From Hawksworthiomyces lignivorus (lineage: Eukaryota; Ascomycota; Sordariomycetes; Ophiostomatales; Ophiostomataceae), in NCBI GenBank assembly GCA_002917075.1, contig NTMA01000008.1, positions 806,001 through 870,000 on the forward strand: DNA of 64,000 bases, in the 5' to 3' direction. The notes below the pieces were generated by a model. That model was not told the DNA's origin, ran no database searches, and worked only from the letters and a program-made list of their open reading frames with translations. Shown here piece after piece: positions 1 to 11,482 of this stretch (positions are counted from its first letter, which is position 1; each line of letters begins with the position of its first letter). The translations under genes were made by a program, and so were the position numbers.

Positions 1-1113
1 CCACTTTAAACATGTACTTTTTTTTTCTGGGTTTCGGAAACGGTTTTTGTCGGGCGCGCGTTAGCTTTGCTAGTGAATCTTACAGCTAGTAAAGTTATGG
101 GCTATTCGCGAACAATTTTCTTGGTAGAGTTTATGGATTGGTAAAATATGGATATCCCAGAATAGATTTTTTACGAATGTAAATACCTTGCTTTAGCGAT
201 GGTGGCTTTCTTAGAAGTATACGACTTCATATCTTATTCAGCCATAAACTGAAGTACTGTCAGTGCTCTCTGTTTCTTTTTTCTTTTTCTTTTTAATATT
301 TTCAAGAGACATAACTAGACTAAACGTAATCTATGCATTCTGAGAGTCACAATCTCATTCATATATATTCAATTATATTTAATTACAGAATAGAATGCCA
401 TCGCGGCTAGAGGGTTTTATATCGGTGTGCTGTAATGCTTGTTATCTCAACTCCCATCTTTGCTTCACCGCATACGAAGCCAAATTTGCTACGTGGGGAA
501 ATAAGGCCTTCTAGTTAAATTAAAGCCCGTGCCTTTGGAATAAGCGTCTTCATAAAGTAATAGAAGTATCAATTATTTTGTCGACGAGTAAAATCTGAGG
601 GAGAGGTAAGGAAAGGAGCATGCAACACTCCTCTGATCGTTAAATAAAAGCACGAATTAATATGCAATATGTACTCCTGAAACTGTCTTATTAGGTGATA
701 TACAAGTCGAAGTTTTCCAGCCAGGCATCTTCAACAGGCCGTTTTTCTCTTTGGCCCCGAATTGGTTCAGACCAAGCCATAAAGCTATCAAGTAATCGAC
801 ATGTGCATTGGTTTCCAATCCAAAAAGGTGTCCTGTAAATCCGAATTACTTGTAACAGCTTAGTATCTAGAGCTGCACAAAAAACAAGCTTTCGCTACAA
901 ACCAATTCGTAGAACAGATTAAAATAATTCTCATTCCCTTGAGCATTTATGTTTATTTGTAATACTAGAAGTCGAATTTGAACAGATGATTTCTCAACAA
1001 AATAAGCCGAAGCAGCTATTCACAGTTAAACTGTAACAATTGAGCTAATGAAACCATAATCGATTTATCATATCCATGTCTCATTGTTTTAATCACCTTT
1101 TGTGCGCTCTGGA
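1..1113. other. AT-rich intergenic stretch
   Basis: No coding signal on either strand: stops are frequent and no conserved protein motif was seen. There is a CT-rich tract near 270-293. The right end is presumably the 3' flank of the minus-strand tautomerase gene. Confidence 0.6.
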
Positions 1114-1681
1114 TCATTTTTGGAACTCAGGTCTGAGCTTGATCTCTTCGACAACTTGAAGGGCATCAGGGTCACCTTCCTCTGCTAATTGTTTGAATTT
1201 CTCAGTGTTATCTTTGACCCATTGCTCAAAGTGACCGGGCTAAAAGAAGTCAGACGTGAACTCGAGCATATATATATATATATAATTTGAGTGGATAGCC
1301 TACCAATGGAAGATGAAACCCTGATTCTTTGGCGCTGTCTATAGTACCCATAATGAAGATGCCTTTCAGCTGTGCGTCATGAGAACCATCACCAACTGTC
1401 TTCTTCCAAAAGCTGTCCAGTTTGTCGGCCATGCCTTCTAGCTGCTGTCGTGTTCGGCCGGTACCACTTCGAAGGGTCACGAAGAGTCTATTTGTCTGCC
1501 GTGGAACCCCTCCGACATATGTGTCAGAAAGCAAGCCATGAGACATGTTGACAAACCGGACGTTTACAATGAAACGAGGCGACTTGAACGTAGTCGCGTG
1601 CCAATCCGTAATGGCCTTCGCCAATGCCGACTTTTGTGTCGAGGAAAGGCCAACTATATGCTCGAAGTGGTAGATTGGCAT
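1114..1681 (-). CDS. Tautomerase-superfamily protein, cis-CaaD-like (167 aa)
   Basis: Two exons, 1304..1681 and 1114..1239, joined in phase 0 across a 64-nt intron. The first in-frame ATG gives Met-Pro-Ile-Tyr-His, so Met removal would expose the N-terminal proline used as catalytic base in this superfamily; this decides the start, since upstream in-frame codons are only TTG. Other family-like segments are IVNVRFV, LFVTLRSGTGRTR (Arg at mature position 70) and KGIFIMGTI followed by KESGFHLPLPGHFEQW. The second exon supplies the C-terminal tail ending LRPEFQK. cis-CaaD-like enzymes hydrate or tautomerise small unsaturated acids; the fungal substrate is unknown. A conserved active-site Tyr of the bacterial dehalogenase (near 103) is not evident, so haloacrylate dehalogenation should not be assumed. 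Confidence 0.85.
1268..1284. repeat. (AT)n microsatellite in tautomerase intron
   Basis: An uninterrupted 17-nt alternating AT run lies inside the single intron of the tautomerase gene, so length changes there would not alter the protein. Confidence 0.9.
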
Positions 1682-3619
1682 GGTGATATAAGAGTTTAGA
1701 AATGTACTGGCGGAAACGGTGCTGTGGGATAAATTCGTAGTCGACTGAATGAGTGACAAGAAACAGCGCCACCTTATTCAATGTGACTTATAGTTGAGAA
1801 CTGACTTCTCCAAACTTAACCAAGGAATCTAATAGAGGTGACCCCCACCAATTCCTGCTTCAGAATATCAAGATGAACGCAGCGACGCCGTTTGAATCGA
1901 TTGGTAATCTGGGTCTAAAAGGGTGCCTGAACCCCTAAGAGTTCAATTGTTCGCTTGGTAATCAAAGTCGCATATCATCGGCAACATAAAACTAACAGCA
2001 CCGCGAGTGTAATAAAGCGTATCATGTATTTCCGCAAATTTCTTAGTATGTAGTCTGTTTCTTCGAAAGTGCTTGTAATACTTGTGACAGGCCTACATAA
2101 TGAATACAAATGTAAAGCACTGGCAGTGCACCTCTGTGTGATTTTCAGACGACATTTTTTGAGCTGGGTTGTCGCTATCTGAAGTGACTAAATTAGGGTC
2201 TTTCCTTAAGAGATTTCTAGCACTTGAAGCAGATAGCGGTAAAAGTGGCCAGGCGTATACCTGAGACTAGTACACGTAAGACCAGCCGCAGTGTTGGAGA
2301 TGCAGAGACCTCGCCAGTTGCTGAGTCATGTTGGTACGATGTTTCTCCCTGACATTTCAATTTGTTTCAGTGGTCTGAATAGAGGCGTACTTCTAGAACT
2401 TGTAATCAGGAGAAGCTTTCTCGGACTTCTTAGGGGCATAAAAAGCCCGGTCTTTTGTGGGCTGATGCTCGCAGAAACTTTGCACATTTAGCTGCCGTCA
2501 AATGAGGATTTTTCCAATCCAAAAGATACAAGCGCCGCCAAAGATGGTCAACAAGTTAAAACGTTCTCTGTACGAAGAGTGATATAATACGAATGTCGTA
2601 TTGCTAAGCTACTACTGCATAATACTTCGTACCTCCAGCTAAAGTCATACGCCATCGGGAGTCAGATTTGCAATTCCCTTCCCACACAATTTTTCGCCAT
2701 GGTACGTTCGATTTGTGAAAAGTTAGGCAGGGAAGATCTTTTCATTTAGACGGCGAGGAAATGATATATGAAAAAATAAGGAACGAGGTTTGTAGCATCT
2801 GCATTTACCAGTTTACGGCTCGACCAGGTCAGTGTTGGAAGGTATGAGCAACTCAGCTTCAGCTAAGAACGAGAACTCTCCATAGCTTTTAAGTTCGAAT
2901 CGAATGTCATAGTGAACAAGGATACATAATTTCGGCTCTTCTCAATAGTATATCTAAAGCATTACGTCGACCACGCTTGAATATGGCTGTCAATGATGGC
3001 TCGATTGCTAGACCAATGCCGAAGGTTTGCTAGAGACCATTGGAGTAGGGTAGTGACATCTAACAGCGGCTTGAGACGGTATTATTGATTTATTTTTTTT
3101 TTTGTATTACTGATCTTAGTCGTTTTTTTCCGCTTTTTTGCTTTTTCTCTATTAGTTCTTCAACTTATGTGTACATTCCCTGTTTCCGGGAGGAGATGCC
3201 TGATGAATCCCCGATGTCGCAATGATAAAGGGCGTCATTATTTTCCTGAGATAAATGACAAATCAAATCAAAAGTTTAGCAGATTTGGCCATAATAAAAA
3301 ATTTTAATGATTGGTAAGCATACTGTAGTGCACTAATGCCGATACTTAATGTACGTAATATTATGTACATCAATCTACAATACCATAGGCAGACAATCAT
3401 CTATCCAATGTAATCCAACAAGATTCTGCAAGGATTAATGTTATTTTCTCAGTAGATAATCCTCTCGGTTTAATTTTAGGCCGTAGTGGATTTTGGCTCT
3501 AGGCTTCTCCAAAGATCGGCTCCTACGGGAAGAACAACTCGGCATATGATAAGTATCAACTATACTGAAAGCTGCAATCCTAGTTAAAGAATCTACCAAA
3601 TTATACGCGTCTCAATCTA
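1682..3619. other. Intergenic, no gene recognised
   Basis: About 1.9 kb between the 5' end of the tautomerase gene and the 3' end of the MFS gene. It holds scattered short ORFs (longest about 66 codons near 2291) without recognisable motifs, and T-rich tracts near 3090-3140. I see no RNA gene or repeat. Confidence 0.55.
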
Positions 3620-5369
3620 TCAATCCCCAGATACTGTTGTACTAGCTGAGCTTTCAGCTTCATGGACTTCATTCTCAGAGAGGTGCTTGCTGTGTTGGCG
3701 GATAGAAGGTCCAAAGAAAAAAAGTATCCACGGAATGGGGACTAGGATCAGCGAGATGAAGCCAAGGAGGCTTGCCGCCCATTCTGGTGTTAATCGCTTG
3801 TACACTTTTCGTGACACTTTAGCTGAAAAATATTGGATATTTTTATTAACTTTTTGGAAAAGAGGGGCTTACTCTGGATAGTGAAGAGCGGAAAGGCTGC
3901 TGCGAATATGTAGCGCGTGAATGCATTTGCCGACAGTGCTGATGCTCCGTACTGGGAACCGTAACAATCAATCAAATAGACGATATTCGATGACTGTTTA
4001 TCGCCAGTTAATAAACTTACTAGCCAAGAAAGAGTATGATCTAGTGGCAAGGGCCTGGATCTCACAAATACGCAGAGGTTCCCCCAGTTAAAGGGCATTA
4101 GAGCCAGGACGGGACTGATCCAATGTACGCTCGCACGGGCGGTCCAAGCAAACCAGAACAGGCCAGCAGCCACGCCGACGCTTCCCATCATTGCCGCATA
4201 CAATCGATGCTCGGGGGGTAGGCGGCCACTTTCTCCTCGCTGCTCAGCTTCTCGCGATTTACGTCGATAGAAGAAACGGTCGCAGAACAAGCCGGTTGCG
4301 GTGGCAAGCAGAGTGCCGATGCCTAAGGACAGGAAAGTGAGGCCGGTTTGGTGGTCGCCAAATCCGTATACCTCGCGAAACACGAAGGGAAGAGACGCAA
4401 AAAAGGCGTAAAGCACAGCGAAATCAAACCCTACGTACAGACTGAGGAATAGGACGATGGGCTCCGTGATGAGCATCCCCAGAGGTCGCAGCAACGAGTC
4501 CGAAGCCCATTTGCGGAGTGAGCTGAAGAATGCGTAGAGTTGTCGCCTGTCTCTTAAGGAGGGGCGTTTTTCAGCCACGCGGTCTGTGATTTTTTTCTGA
4601 TACGTCTCTTGCATGCCGAGCCCGACTACGATGGTTGCAGCGCCGAAAAAGACGGAAACCCATTCGAGCCATCGCCAGGTCAGCCGCTCAATGACGAAGC
4701 CGCCGATTACCGGGGCTACTCAAAGTTAGCAAGCGTAAATAGGAACGGGTGGACGTAGCGTTCATACCGAAGCATGGCCCCAAGAAGGGCGCCATGACAA
4801 ATAAAGCAGTTGCCGGCCCCCTGTGCGCCGGAGGCCACAGGTCGGCAATGGACCCTCCGCCGACACTCAGTGCTGGGCTTCCGAACACACCAGCAAAAAA
4901 TCTGCAGATAATCACGGCAGATATACTTTTGGCTACCGCAGATCCGATTAGAAACACAGTGCAAATGGGTAAGCTTAACCTGTAAACAATCAACCGTCCG
5001 ACCGTTTCGCTGAGTGGAGCCCCAATCATAGGGCCAAGTGACAGGCCAACACAGAACATGGAGACTCCAAGGAGTGAGACCGTCTCTGAAACGCCAAATT
5101 CCGCCGCAGTTTCGCTTGCGCCTGTTGCGTAGGCTGATGACATGTATGTCCTGTCTCAGGGTCAATGGGCGGCCGCTCACCTTCGCATTCAACTCTGGCT
5201 TTGATTCTTACACTGTAAAAGCATAGAGTGCCACGCAAATGCTGTGATACATTTGCTTGGACCTGGGCCAATTGTGTGGATTCCTGGTGTCGTCGGCCCA
5301 ATTCGCTTCTGGCTGCTCTTGTTGTTCTGCTGTGCCATTGGCGCTGTCAGAGACGTTTTTCGAAAACAT
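3620..5369 (-). CDS. MFS transporter, DHA1 drug/polyamine-type (504 aa)
   Basis: Five exons: 5212..5369, 4768..5150, 4066..4715, 3873..3993, 3620..3822; total 1515 nt with phases consistent at each junction. The start is the first ATG (MFSKNVSD); upstream in-frame starts are only TTG. Diagnostic features are the NPHNWP segment before TM1, then FTVTYMSSAYATG, GPMIGAPLSETVGR, SVGGGSIADLWPP, APVIGGFVIERLTWRW, and late YGSQYGASALSANAFTR with a C-terminal WILFFFGPSIR. These match fungal DHA1 pumps of the TPO/FLR1 kind: proton antiporters of the plasma membrane exporting polyamines, fungicides or secondary metabolites. The 72-nt intron at 3994..4065 contains no stop and is a multiple of three, so intron retention would add 24 residues in frame. 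The neighbouring tautomerase suggests, but does not prove, a detoxification pair. Confidence 0.88.
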
Positions 5370-5837
5370 CTTCCTGTCTGATGCCTTGGGGATCGTCCTA
5401 GAAAGAGCATCTAACGGCAATATTCAAGAGTATACCTATAGCTAAATTAAATTAAGTCAGGTTATAGTTTCAGCACCCTAAAGCTCTGGAAAACAAACAT
5501 TCTTCCACCGTGCATATATATATGAGTCTCTCGACGCTTACAAATCGTATTGCTGCCGAGGTCTAAGTCGATCGTACCTATTACAGCACGTCCCGCAGAG
5601 ATAGCAACAGTAAAAGGAGAAACACTCGTCTTATTCCGCGGTGTTAGCATGGACACCCCAGGGCGGTAGTTTGCGGGCTAGCTAAGCAAGAACAAAGAGC
5701 CGTTTTATTCCCACTGCAATGCATGGGTGAGATTAGAATGGTGATTCATCGGAACAACTTCTAATACTGCTTGGTAAGACAGTTACTATAGCTTAATTTA
5801 ATAATATTTGGGACACCGGCATGCTCCCACTCAAAAG
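5370..5837. other. Intergenic, promoter side of MFS gene
   Basis: Holds the putative promoter of the MFS gene and the 3' flank of the PHD gene. A short AT alternation lies near 5513-5523. No coding signal was seen. Confidence 0.5.
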
Positions 5838-7105
5838 TCATCCCCCTAGCAAATTCCGCAGCTTGCCTCGCAATTCATCCAATTCTGTCTGTTTGTGCTC
5901 TACCTGGGCTTTTACCTCCACTACCTCTCGCTTGTAGATTTCAGACCGAGACCGCTCCTCCTCTAGAAGCCGATTTAATCGATCCACTTCTTCTGTTAGC
6001 CTCTCGTTCTCGGTTTCTATATCTTGTCGGCTTTGCTGCGCTGCAGCGTCTGCGCTGCGCTGCGCCAGCAATAGAGCGTTTTCTTTGATCCTTATATCCT
6101 GCTGCAGCTGTGCAACTGTCGATTCGAGCCGCGTGATACTCTCTCTTGCAGCACCCAGGTACTCAAGCTCGCGCATAATCAGAGACACGGCATTGTCTAC
6201 ATCTGGCGGCAGCGTTGCAAAGCGGGACCGAGCGCTCTGGGCCGCAGAGGCGTTGCGCCTGGAGCTGAGAGGGGGCGTCTGTGCTGGTCGAGACGGGGCT
6301 GCAGGTTCGGCGGCCGAAGGTGCTGCAGCGGCAGACGCAGACGCGCCGCGCGATAGCCGAGACGCGGCGTCTGCGCGAGATTGCCCTGCGGCAGCGGATG
6401 CCCCTGGTGATTCGCGTACTTGGATCGTCTCCGACAGGCCGTGCCTCTCGGTGGGCAGAGCTCTACGCGGTCTCCCTCTTGGAGGAGGAGGAGGAGGAGG
6501 AGGGGACGGAGGTGGGCTTGGCGGTGGATTCTGATGCCATTGGCGTTCTATGCATACCTGGCAGAAGAATGCTTCATGATGATAGAACGACGCCGGCGGC
6601 TGGCCGAGACACTTTTCGTGGAACGCACGTCTGCATGTAGAGCAATCTAGCAGACCGTCCTGCTCTCCACAAGAAAAGCAATTCGTGTCATGAGGAGAGC
6701 CATATCCTATGACCTCAAGTCAGCCAGTGTTCATGTCGTACTGCATGATGAACGCAAATACTCCTAGACTGCTGACCGGGATCCTGTGCCCAGGTCTTGC
6801 ATAGACTGCACAGGAAGGGGTGAACAAATGGAACCAGGTTTCTCACGTGGGTTCTACGTACTCTTCCACGCGTAGTGTCGCTGGGCTAAGAAATCGTAGG
6901 TTAGAGCAGGCTCGCTTGCCGAATTGCGTTGTAGGGAGCCGAACTGACTTGATACTTCTATTGGTTCTGCAACGGTTATCACCGCATTTGCCGGAGATGC
7001 TGGAGGCCGGTTTTCGGCTGGACTATTTTGAGTTGTCTCCACGGCTTCAAGGTCGGAACCACCCCTGCGCCTCTTTCGGCCGCTCGCTTGGGAAGGGCCC
7101 GTCAT
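5838..7105 (-). CDS. PHD-finger protein with AT-hook and coiled coil (370 aa)
   Basis: Exons 6862..7105 and 5838..6706 join in phase 1 (GTACGT donor, CATAG acceptor, 155-nt intron), giving HYAWK-R-YGSPHD across the junction. Residues about 91-135 form a C4HC3 PHD finger: C-x2-C, eight residues, C-x2-C, x4-H-x2-C, then C-x2-C (CFSC, CSTC, HEKC, CQVC). Next come a run of eight prolines, an AT-hook-like core (RGRPRR), an Ala/Ser-rich linker and a C-terminal Glu/Arg/Gln-rich coiled coil (about residues 255-365). The N-terminus has a basic patch (GRKRRR). PHD fingers usually read histone H3 tails and AT-hooks bind AT-rich minor grooves, so a nuclear chromatin-associated role is inferred. No catalytic domain is seen, and no named homologue is recognised. 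Confidence 0.72.
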
Positions 7106-8144
7106 CTTTTGGATGCAGCAGGCGTTCCACCTAACTGGTGTGCAGAAATTTTCAAGGGGACGGAGGCTTTTGTCTTGACAAGCCGGAGTCGACCGAGGTC
7201 TGATTAGTAGGGCGGCTTGGGATCAGTTGTGACGCGACGCGCTTGATTTGTAGTGAATCTAACTTGGAGTCATTAATAAGTACGACACCGTTCATAAGCA
7301 CTATTGCACAGTGCTATCTACTGTGGTAGCTATAATGATAGACGAGACCCTTGGGCAACCATCACTTTTGCGCCTGTGCCTCTAGAGATACGATCGTAGA
7401 ATTTACCGTTTATTAATCACAGCTACAAGGCAGGCGATGTGCAGGTTAGACTTCTATTTGTAAGGCCAGCTCTAGGCCATTGATGCAGCTGTTCCATATT
7501 TTTTTTTTCTTAGCGAGCCAACTGAGACGGAATACTGTGTAAATTATCGCTCCAAATGCAGCCCCCGCTTTGATTACCAATCAATGCTCTTTCCAACGAT
7601 TTTTTTCTTTCTACATACAAAATAGCCTTTGCCAGTAATGATCGCATGCTTCATCGGCTTAGTTCCGCTAGCAAAGATTAGAATTGGTTTTAGTAACTTA
7701 GAATAGGCGAAGGAGTAGTGCTCCTTGCCATTATTATCAACGATACAGTGCGTCTTAGACACAGAATTTGACTATCTGCTGCCAGAAGCAGTCTAACGTT
7801 GACAATATAAATACTAGGCATGGGCTTCGCCTTAATCCAGGTGTTCAAATTGCCCAAGACATTAACGCCGCCTATTCTGTCAAAATGTGGCTATAGCAGA
7901 GTAGGTAGTCTACGTCTGCACGTGCGCCAATGTTGTTCTGTTCACCAGCAGGATGCTCCTGCTCTAGGTAGTGGAGGATGCTCCTAGCGATCTCTGGGTC
8001 AAAGGGACCTAATAAATGGAGGCAATCGGCGAGGAGAGTTGGCCGGCTTCTGCGGTACATGATCTCTATATGACCGCCATACGGTGACTGTCTCGACTTG
8101 CCAAGACTGACTGGACAGAAGGATGTTGATATTGTTTTTTTTTC
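7106..8144. other. Intergenic with small unassigned ORF
   Basis: About 1 kb between two minus-strand genes. A 62-codon ATG ORF on the minus strand (8060 down to 7872) encodes a plausible soluble peptide beginning MYRRSRPTLLAD and could be a gene fragment, but I recognise no family and see no flanking exon. T-tracts occur near 7499-7510 and 8135-8143. Confidence 0.4.
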
Positions 8145-10413
8145 TCACAAATCCGATAGGTCCAGTGGGTCGTCCTTTCGCATTATATATACTTCGCCCA
8201 ACAAAACAGCACAGCCGACGACCATGCTTATGGTGATTATGGGCAAATTGACGCGCGCAAACTCGAGGCTGTGGACGCGGATGTGCTTGCGGGCAAGGAT
8301 ATCGCGCCAGAGCAGGCCGGCCAGCGATGCGCTGAAGGCGATGCTAAAGGCACCAAAGTTGACTCCCAAGGCCATCCCGTAGACGGCTGCCCAAAAAGTG
8401 CGGTCTCCAAGCGGGACTCCGCTGCTCTTGTGGATCTCGACCCAGGCCTGGATGACGCGGGAGAGCAGGATGCTGGTGCCGATGTTCGTGCCGGCAAACT
8501 TAGAGAGGAAAAATCAGCTGCACTGTTTCAAAGAAAGGAGAGGAAGAATGACTGTGACTACCAAACGCACATTGCAGAGAATGACAGATAGAAAACCCAT
8601 GCCACCGATGCTGCCAATGGTACCCGTCTTGTTGACCCAGTGATGCCAGCCGTAGGCGAAAACGGCAACCCAGCCCTTGTTGACAAGAGACTGCACCAGC
8701 ACAAACATGGACAGGGCAAAAGGCACGAGCGCAAAAGGTAGATGGGCCATGACAGCAGTAAAAGTAGGAAACGTCTCCTGGGACCATCGATAGCAGCGGC
8801 GGCAGAGAGAGACGAGTGTGGTCTTTTTGGTTTCTGGCGACTGTGGCTGCGCTGGTTTTTGCAATTCTGGTATTTCAGGTGACTCTGGGACACTTAGCGC
8901 ATTCTCAGCGCTGTGCTCTTTTCCATCTGACTCGGACACGTCACCTTGATCCTCGACGGCCAAAACCGCAAGTTGTATAGCGCCGCTCATGTCGGCGGCT
9001 TCGGCTCCAGTACTGTTGCTCTTCCTAGGGATGCTCTGTTCGCTTTGCTCGCTCTTTTTGCCCTTTCCGTGCTGCTCATTCTGCATGCGCTCACGCTGTT
9101 CCTCCTGTGCGCGCCTCTCTTGCTCTTCGCGCTCTTCGCGAACACGAGCAATCTCAGCGCGACCCTCGCGAGCATACTGGCGCGTCTCTTGGCGGTGGAT
9201 CCAGCCGTAGAACAGATCCCAGGCCAACATCAGCGCGGCCGCCGGCAGGGTGACATAAAAGACGGGATGCTCCCCCGACTTCTGGCTGGCGGCATTGATA
9301 ACCAGGACGCCCACCAGGGTCGCCGCCATGATGATACCGCCGACGGCAGCGCTCTTCTTGTCGAGGAAGGGGTTCATGATCTCTTCGAGCGACAACAGCT
9401 GGCTCTCTTCGCCGCCAGCCTGCGCTTTCTCCTCCTCCCCGGCGTGGCCACGAGCGTTGGGAATATTGGGATTTACAGGCTTCCGGGCGCGAGCCGCGGC
9501 GGACAGTTCGTGCATGGTGATGTTCAGGGGAATGAGCGACTCGTCGGCAAAGACAATATACAGCAGAAACGGGAACAAGACAATGCCGGTAGCAATGGTG
9601 GGGACGATCATATTGGCGGTGTAGGTGATGAAGCGGACGTTGAAGGCGCCCGCGAGGACGAGGTTAGTGGGGTTGCTGGACACTAGAATAGCTGAGGCAA
9701 TATTGGCGACGGCGAACTGGGTGTGGATCCAAGCGCGCGGGTGGATGATGTTGCTAGACACGCGCGTCATGTAGGCCAGAAAGGCCGTGCCGGACAGAAT
9801 GATGGGGTCATTGCCGATGAAGCTGCCGATGGCGAAGAAAAAGGCATACAAGTAGAAGAAGAGCCTGTGGCCGACCTTACCGCCTTTTTGCAAGACCTTG
9901 AATGCGAGGTACCGGACGAGGCCAGAGGCGTCGATGCTGATGGCGATATAGGCCAAGGTGAGAAAGAAGACCATAATGTCGATGGGGTTAATGTTGTTGA
10001 CACCAACAGTGCCGCCATACACTTCCTCCCGGCCAATCGCCAGAATGGCGAGGAGGAAGAGGTCAGCGATCAACGGAGCGGTGACGAAATTGATGGGAAA
10101 GCGAAAGTAGACCCAGTGCGGGTGGCCGCGAGTCCGAGGCGAATCACAAACATTGCGTGGATCAAGGATGCGCAAGCTGGCGAGGCCATTGAGAACAGCT
10201 TGATAGATGTGCTGAGGGACGTAGACGGGGACATGGAAAGGGAAGAGCACGATGATATCTGGAGGTCAGTAGAGAAAAGAGAGACAGGCCAATGAAAAAA
10301 AAAAGGGAGGGGAAATCAAACTCACTGGTCAAAACAAAGACAATCAGTGTAATGATGGCACGCGGAGAAGTGATGCCGCTGGTATCAATTTCAGCGGCGT
10401 TCACACTGGCCAT
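8145..10413 (-). CDS. CitMHS/ArsB-type anion transporter (709 aa)
   Basis: Three exons: 10326..10413, 8571..10258, 8145..8498; phases 1 and 0, total 2130 nt. The start is the first ATG (MASVNAAEIDTS); the frame is open upstream but only from TTG. It is a multi-span membrane protein. Ion-transporter-superfamily marks are FVLTNIIVLFPFHVPVYVP at TM1, SFIGNDPIILSGTAFLAY, the signature ILVSSNPTNLVLAGAF and a C-terminal FAGTNIGTSILLSRVIQAW. These fit the citrate/arsenite/NhaD superfamily, which moves organic or inorganic anions, or sodium, across membranes. A long, highly charged central loop (Arg/Glu/Gln-rich, about residues 390-500) splits the two transport halves. The substrate cannot be told from sequence. 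It is divergently arranged with the seven-span protein gene to its right. Confidence 0.82.
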
Positions 10414-11482
10414 GATGGCGATGACGGCATTAGGGAAAGGCCGGGCACGAGCCGTTAGGGAGAGTGTACAGTCTAAATTGGTACATAGCCAATATATAGC
10501 GCAAGACTTATCTTCATTGTGTACGGCTCGTGACAAGATGACCGTGACTACCGGTGGCGGGGCTGTGTGCCATGAAAATCAAGAAACGACGAAAACGAGA
10601 TTAAAAAAAAAAAAAAAAAAACCAAGTCTGCTGCGCATTAGCCAGGCGCATGCACATAGCCCCATTAGATCCTACGAATTGGTACATGAGTGTCCCGCTG
10701 CGGGGCAAATGGCAGCCTCATTATATTTCAATAACGTAGTGACTGACTAGTGCTCGCTAGTGCGTTCAAGGTACCCGCCGAGCTGCCGAGCTGCCTTGTG
10801 TCGGGGCACTTTGGGTAGGGCAGTACCTGTACGGAGCAAAAACTAGAACCATTTTTGCCTCCGCGTGATTGTCTTCTGCTCTTTTCAGCCTCCTCCGACT
10901 ACCGCCAATCATCTCCCCAAGAGCGAGGCTATGCTGTGTTGGATTCCTTGATACTTTGGCTTCTTACATAAAGGGAAAGTGAGCACGCGACAGCAGAGCA
11001 GCCCCAGAAGTCTTGAGCACGTCCTACTTATATACAGATAGTCGTAAGCCTGCTTGCCACGCTGACAAAAAAGAAAAGAGGGGGCTAGGAGGGAGGGGAC
11101 AAAGCTGATCTTCAGTCCGCCTTGTTTGCGGAGAGACTAGTAAAACAAAGCTGATAGTGGAAGGTTGTATTAAGAACATTTGGCGAATCAGGCATCCATA
11201 ATTTGTTCTAGAGGAGTTCCATGGATCGTTCTGCGTTCGTTCGGGTATCAGCTGCCCCCCTGCAGGGAGTAGACGTTTTTCAACTATCGTATAAGATAAG
11301 GCTGCCCCCTCATGTCGATGGTCTCCAGACAGGACGATTTTGTAAGATATACGAGGCCGCTGAAGACGGTCGTCGCATCTTTCACGCTCTGTCTGTCTTT
11401 CTCTACGGTCGAGGCAACCCTTCGGCGACCTTTCTCAGACATTCCCAAACGTTCCCCTTCCTTCTTTCTCCACGATGACGCT
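10414..11482. promoter_or_regulatory. Shared divergent intergenic region with A19 run
   Basis: About 1.07 kb separates the divergent starts of the anion transporter (minus) and the seven-span protein (plus), so both promoters must lie here. It contains a 19-nt poly-A run (10603-10621). An alternative in-frame ATG for the right gene lies at 11312. Confidence 0.5.

Noticed and set aside
3790..5301. Possible pseudogene status of the first MFS gene from several overlapping ORFs
   Set aside because: Five exons with consistent phases rebuild a full-length transporter.
6085..6650. Plus-strand ORFs with Gly-rich runs
   Set aside because: The glycine runs are the reverse complement of the polyproline tract in the PHD protein.
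8946..10295. Long plus-strand ORFs (246 and 190 codons) opposite the anion transporter
   Set aside because: They are antisense shadows of a clear transporter exon with low-complexity products.
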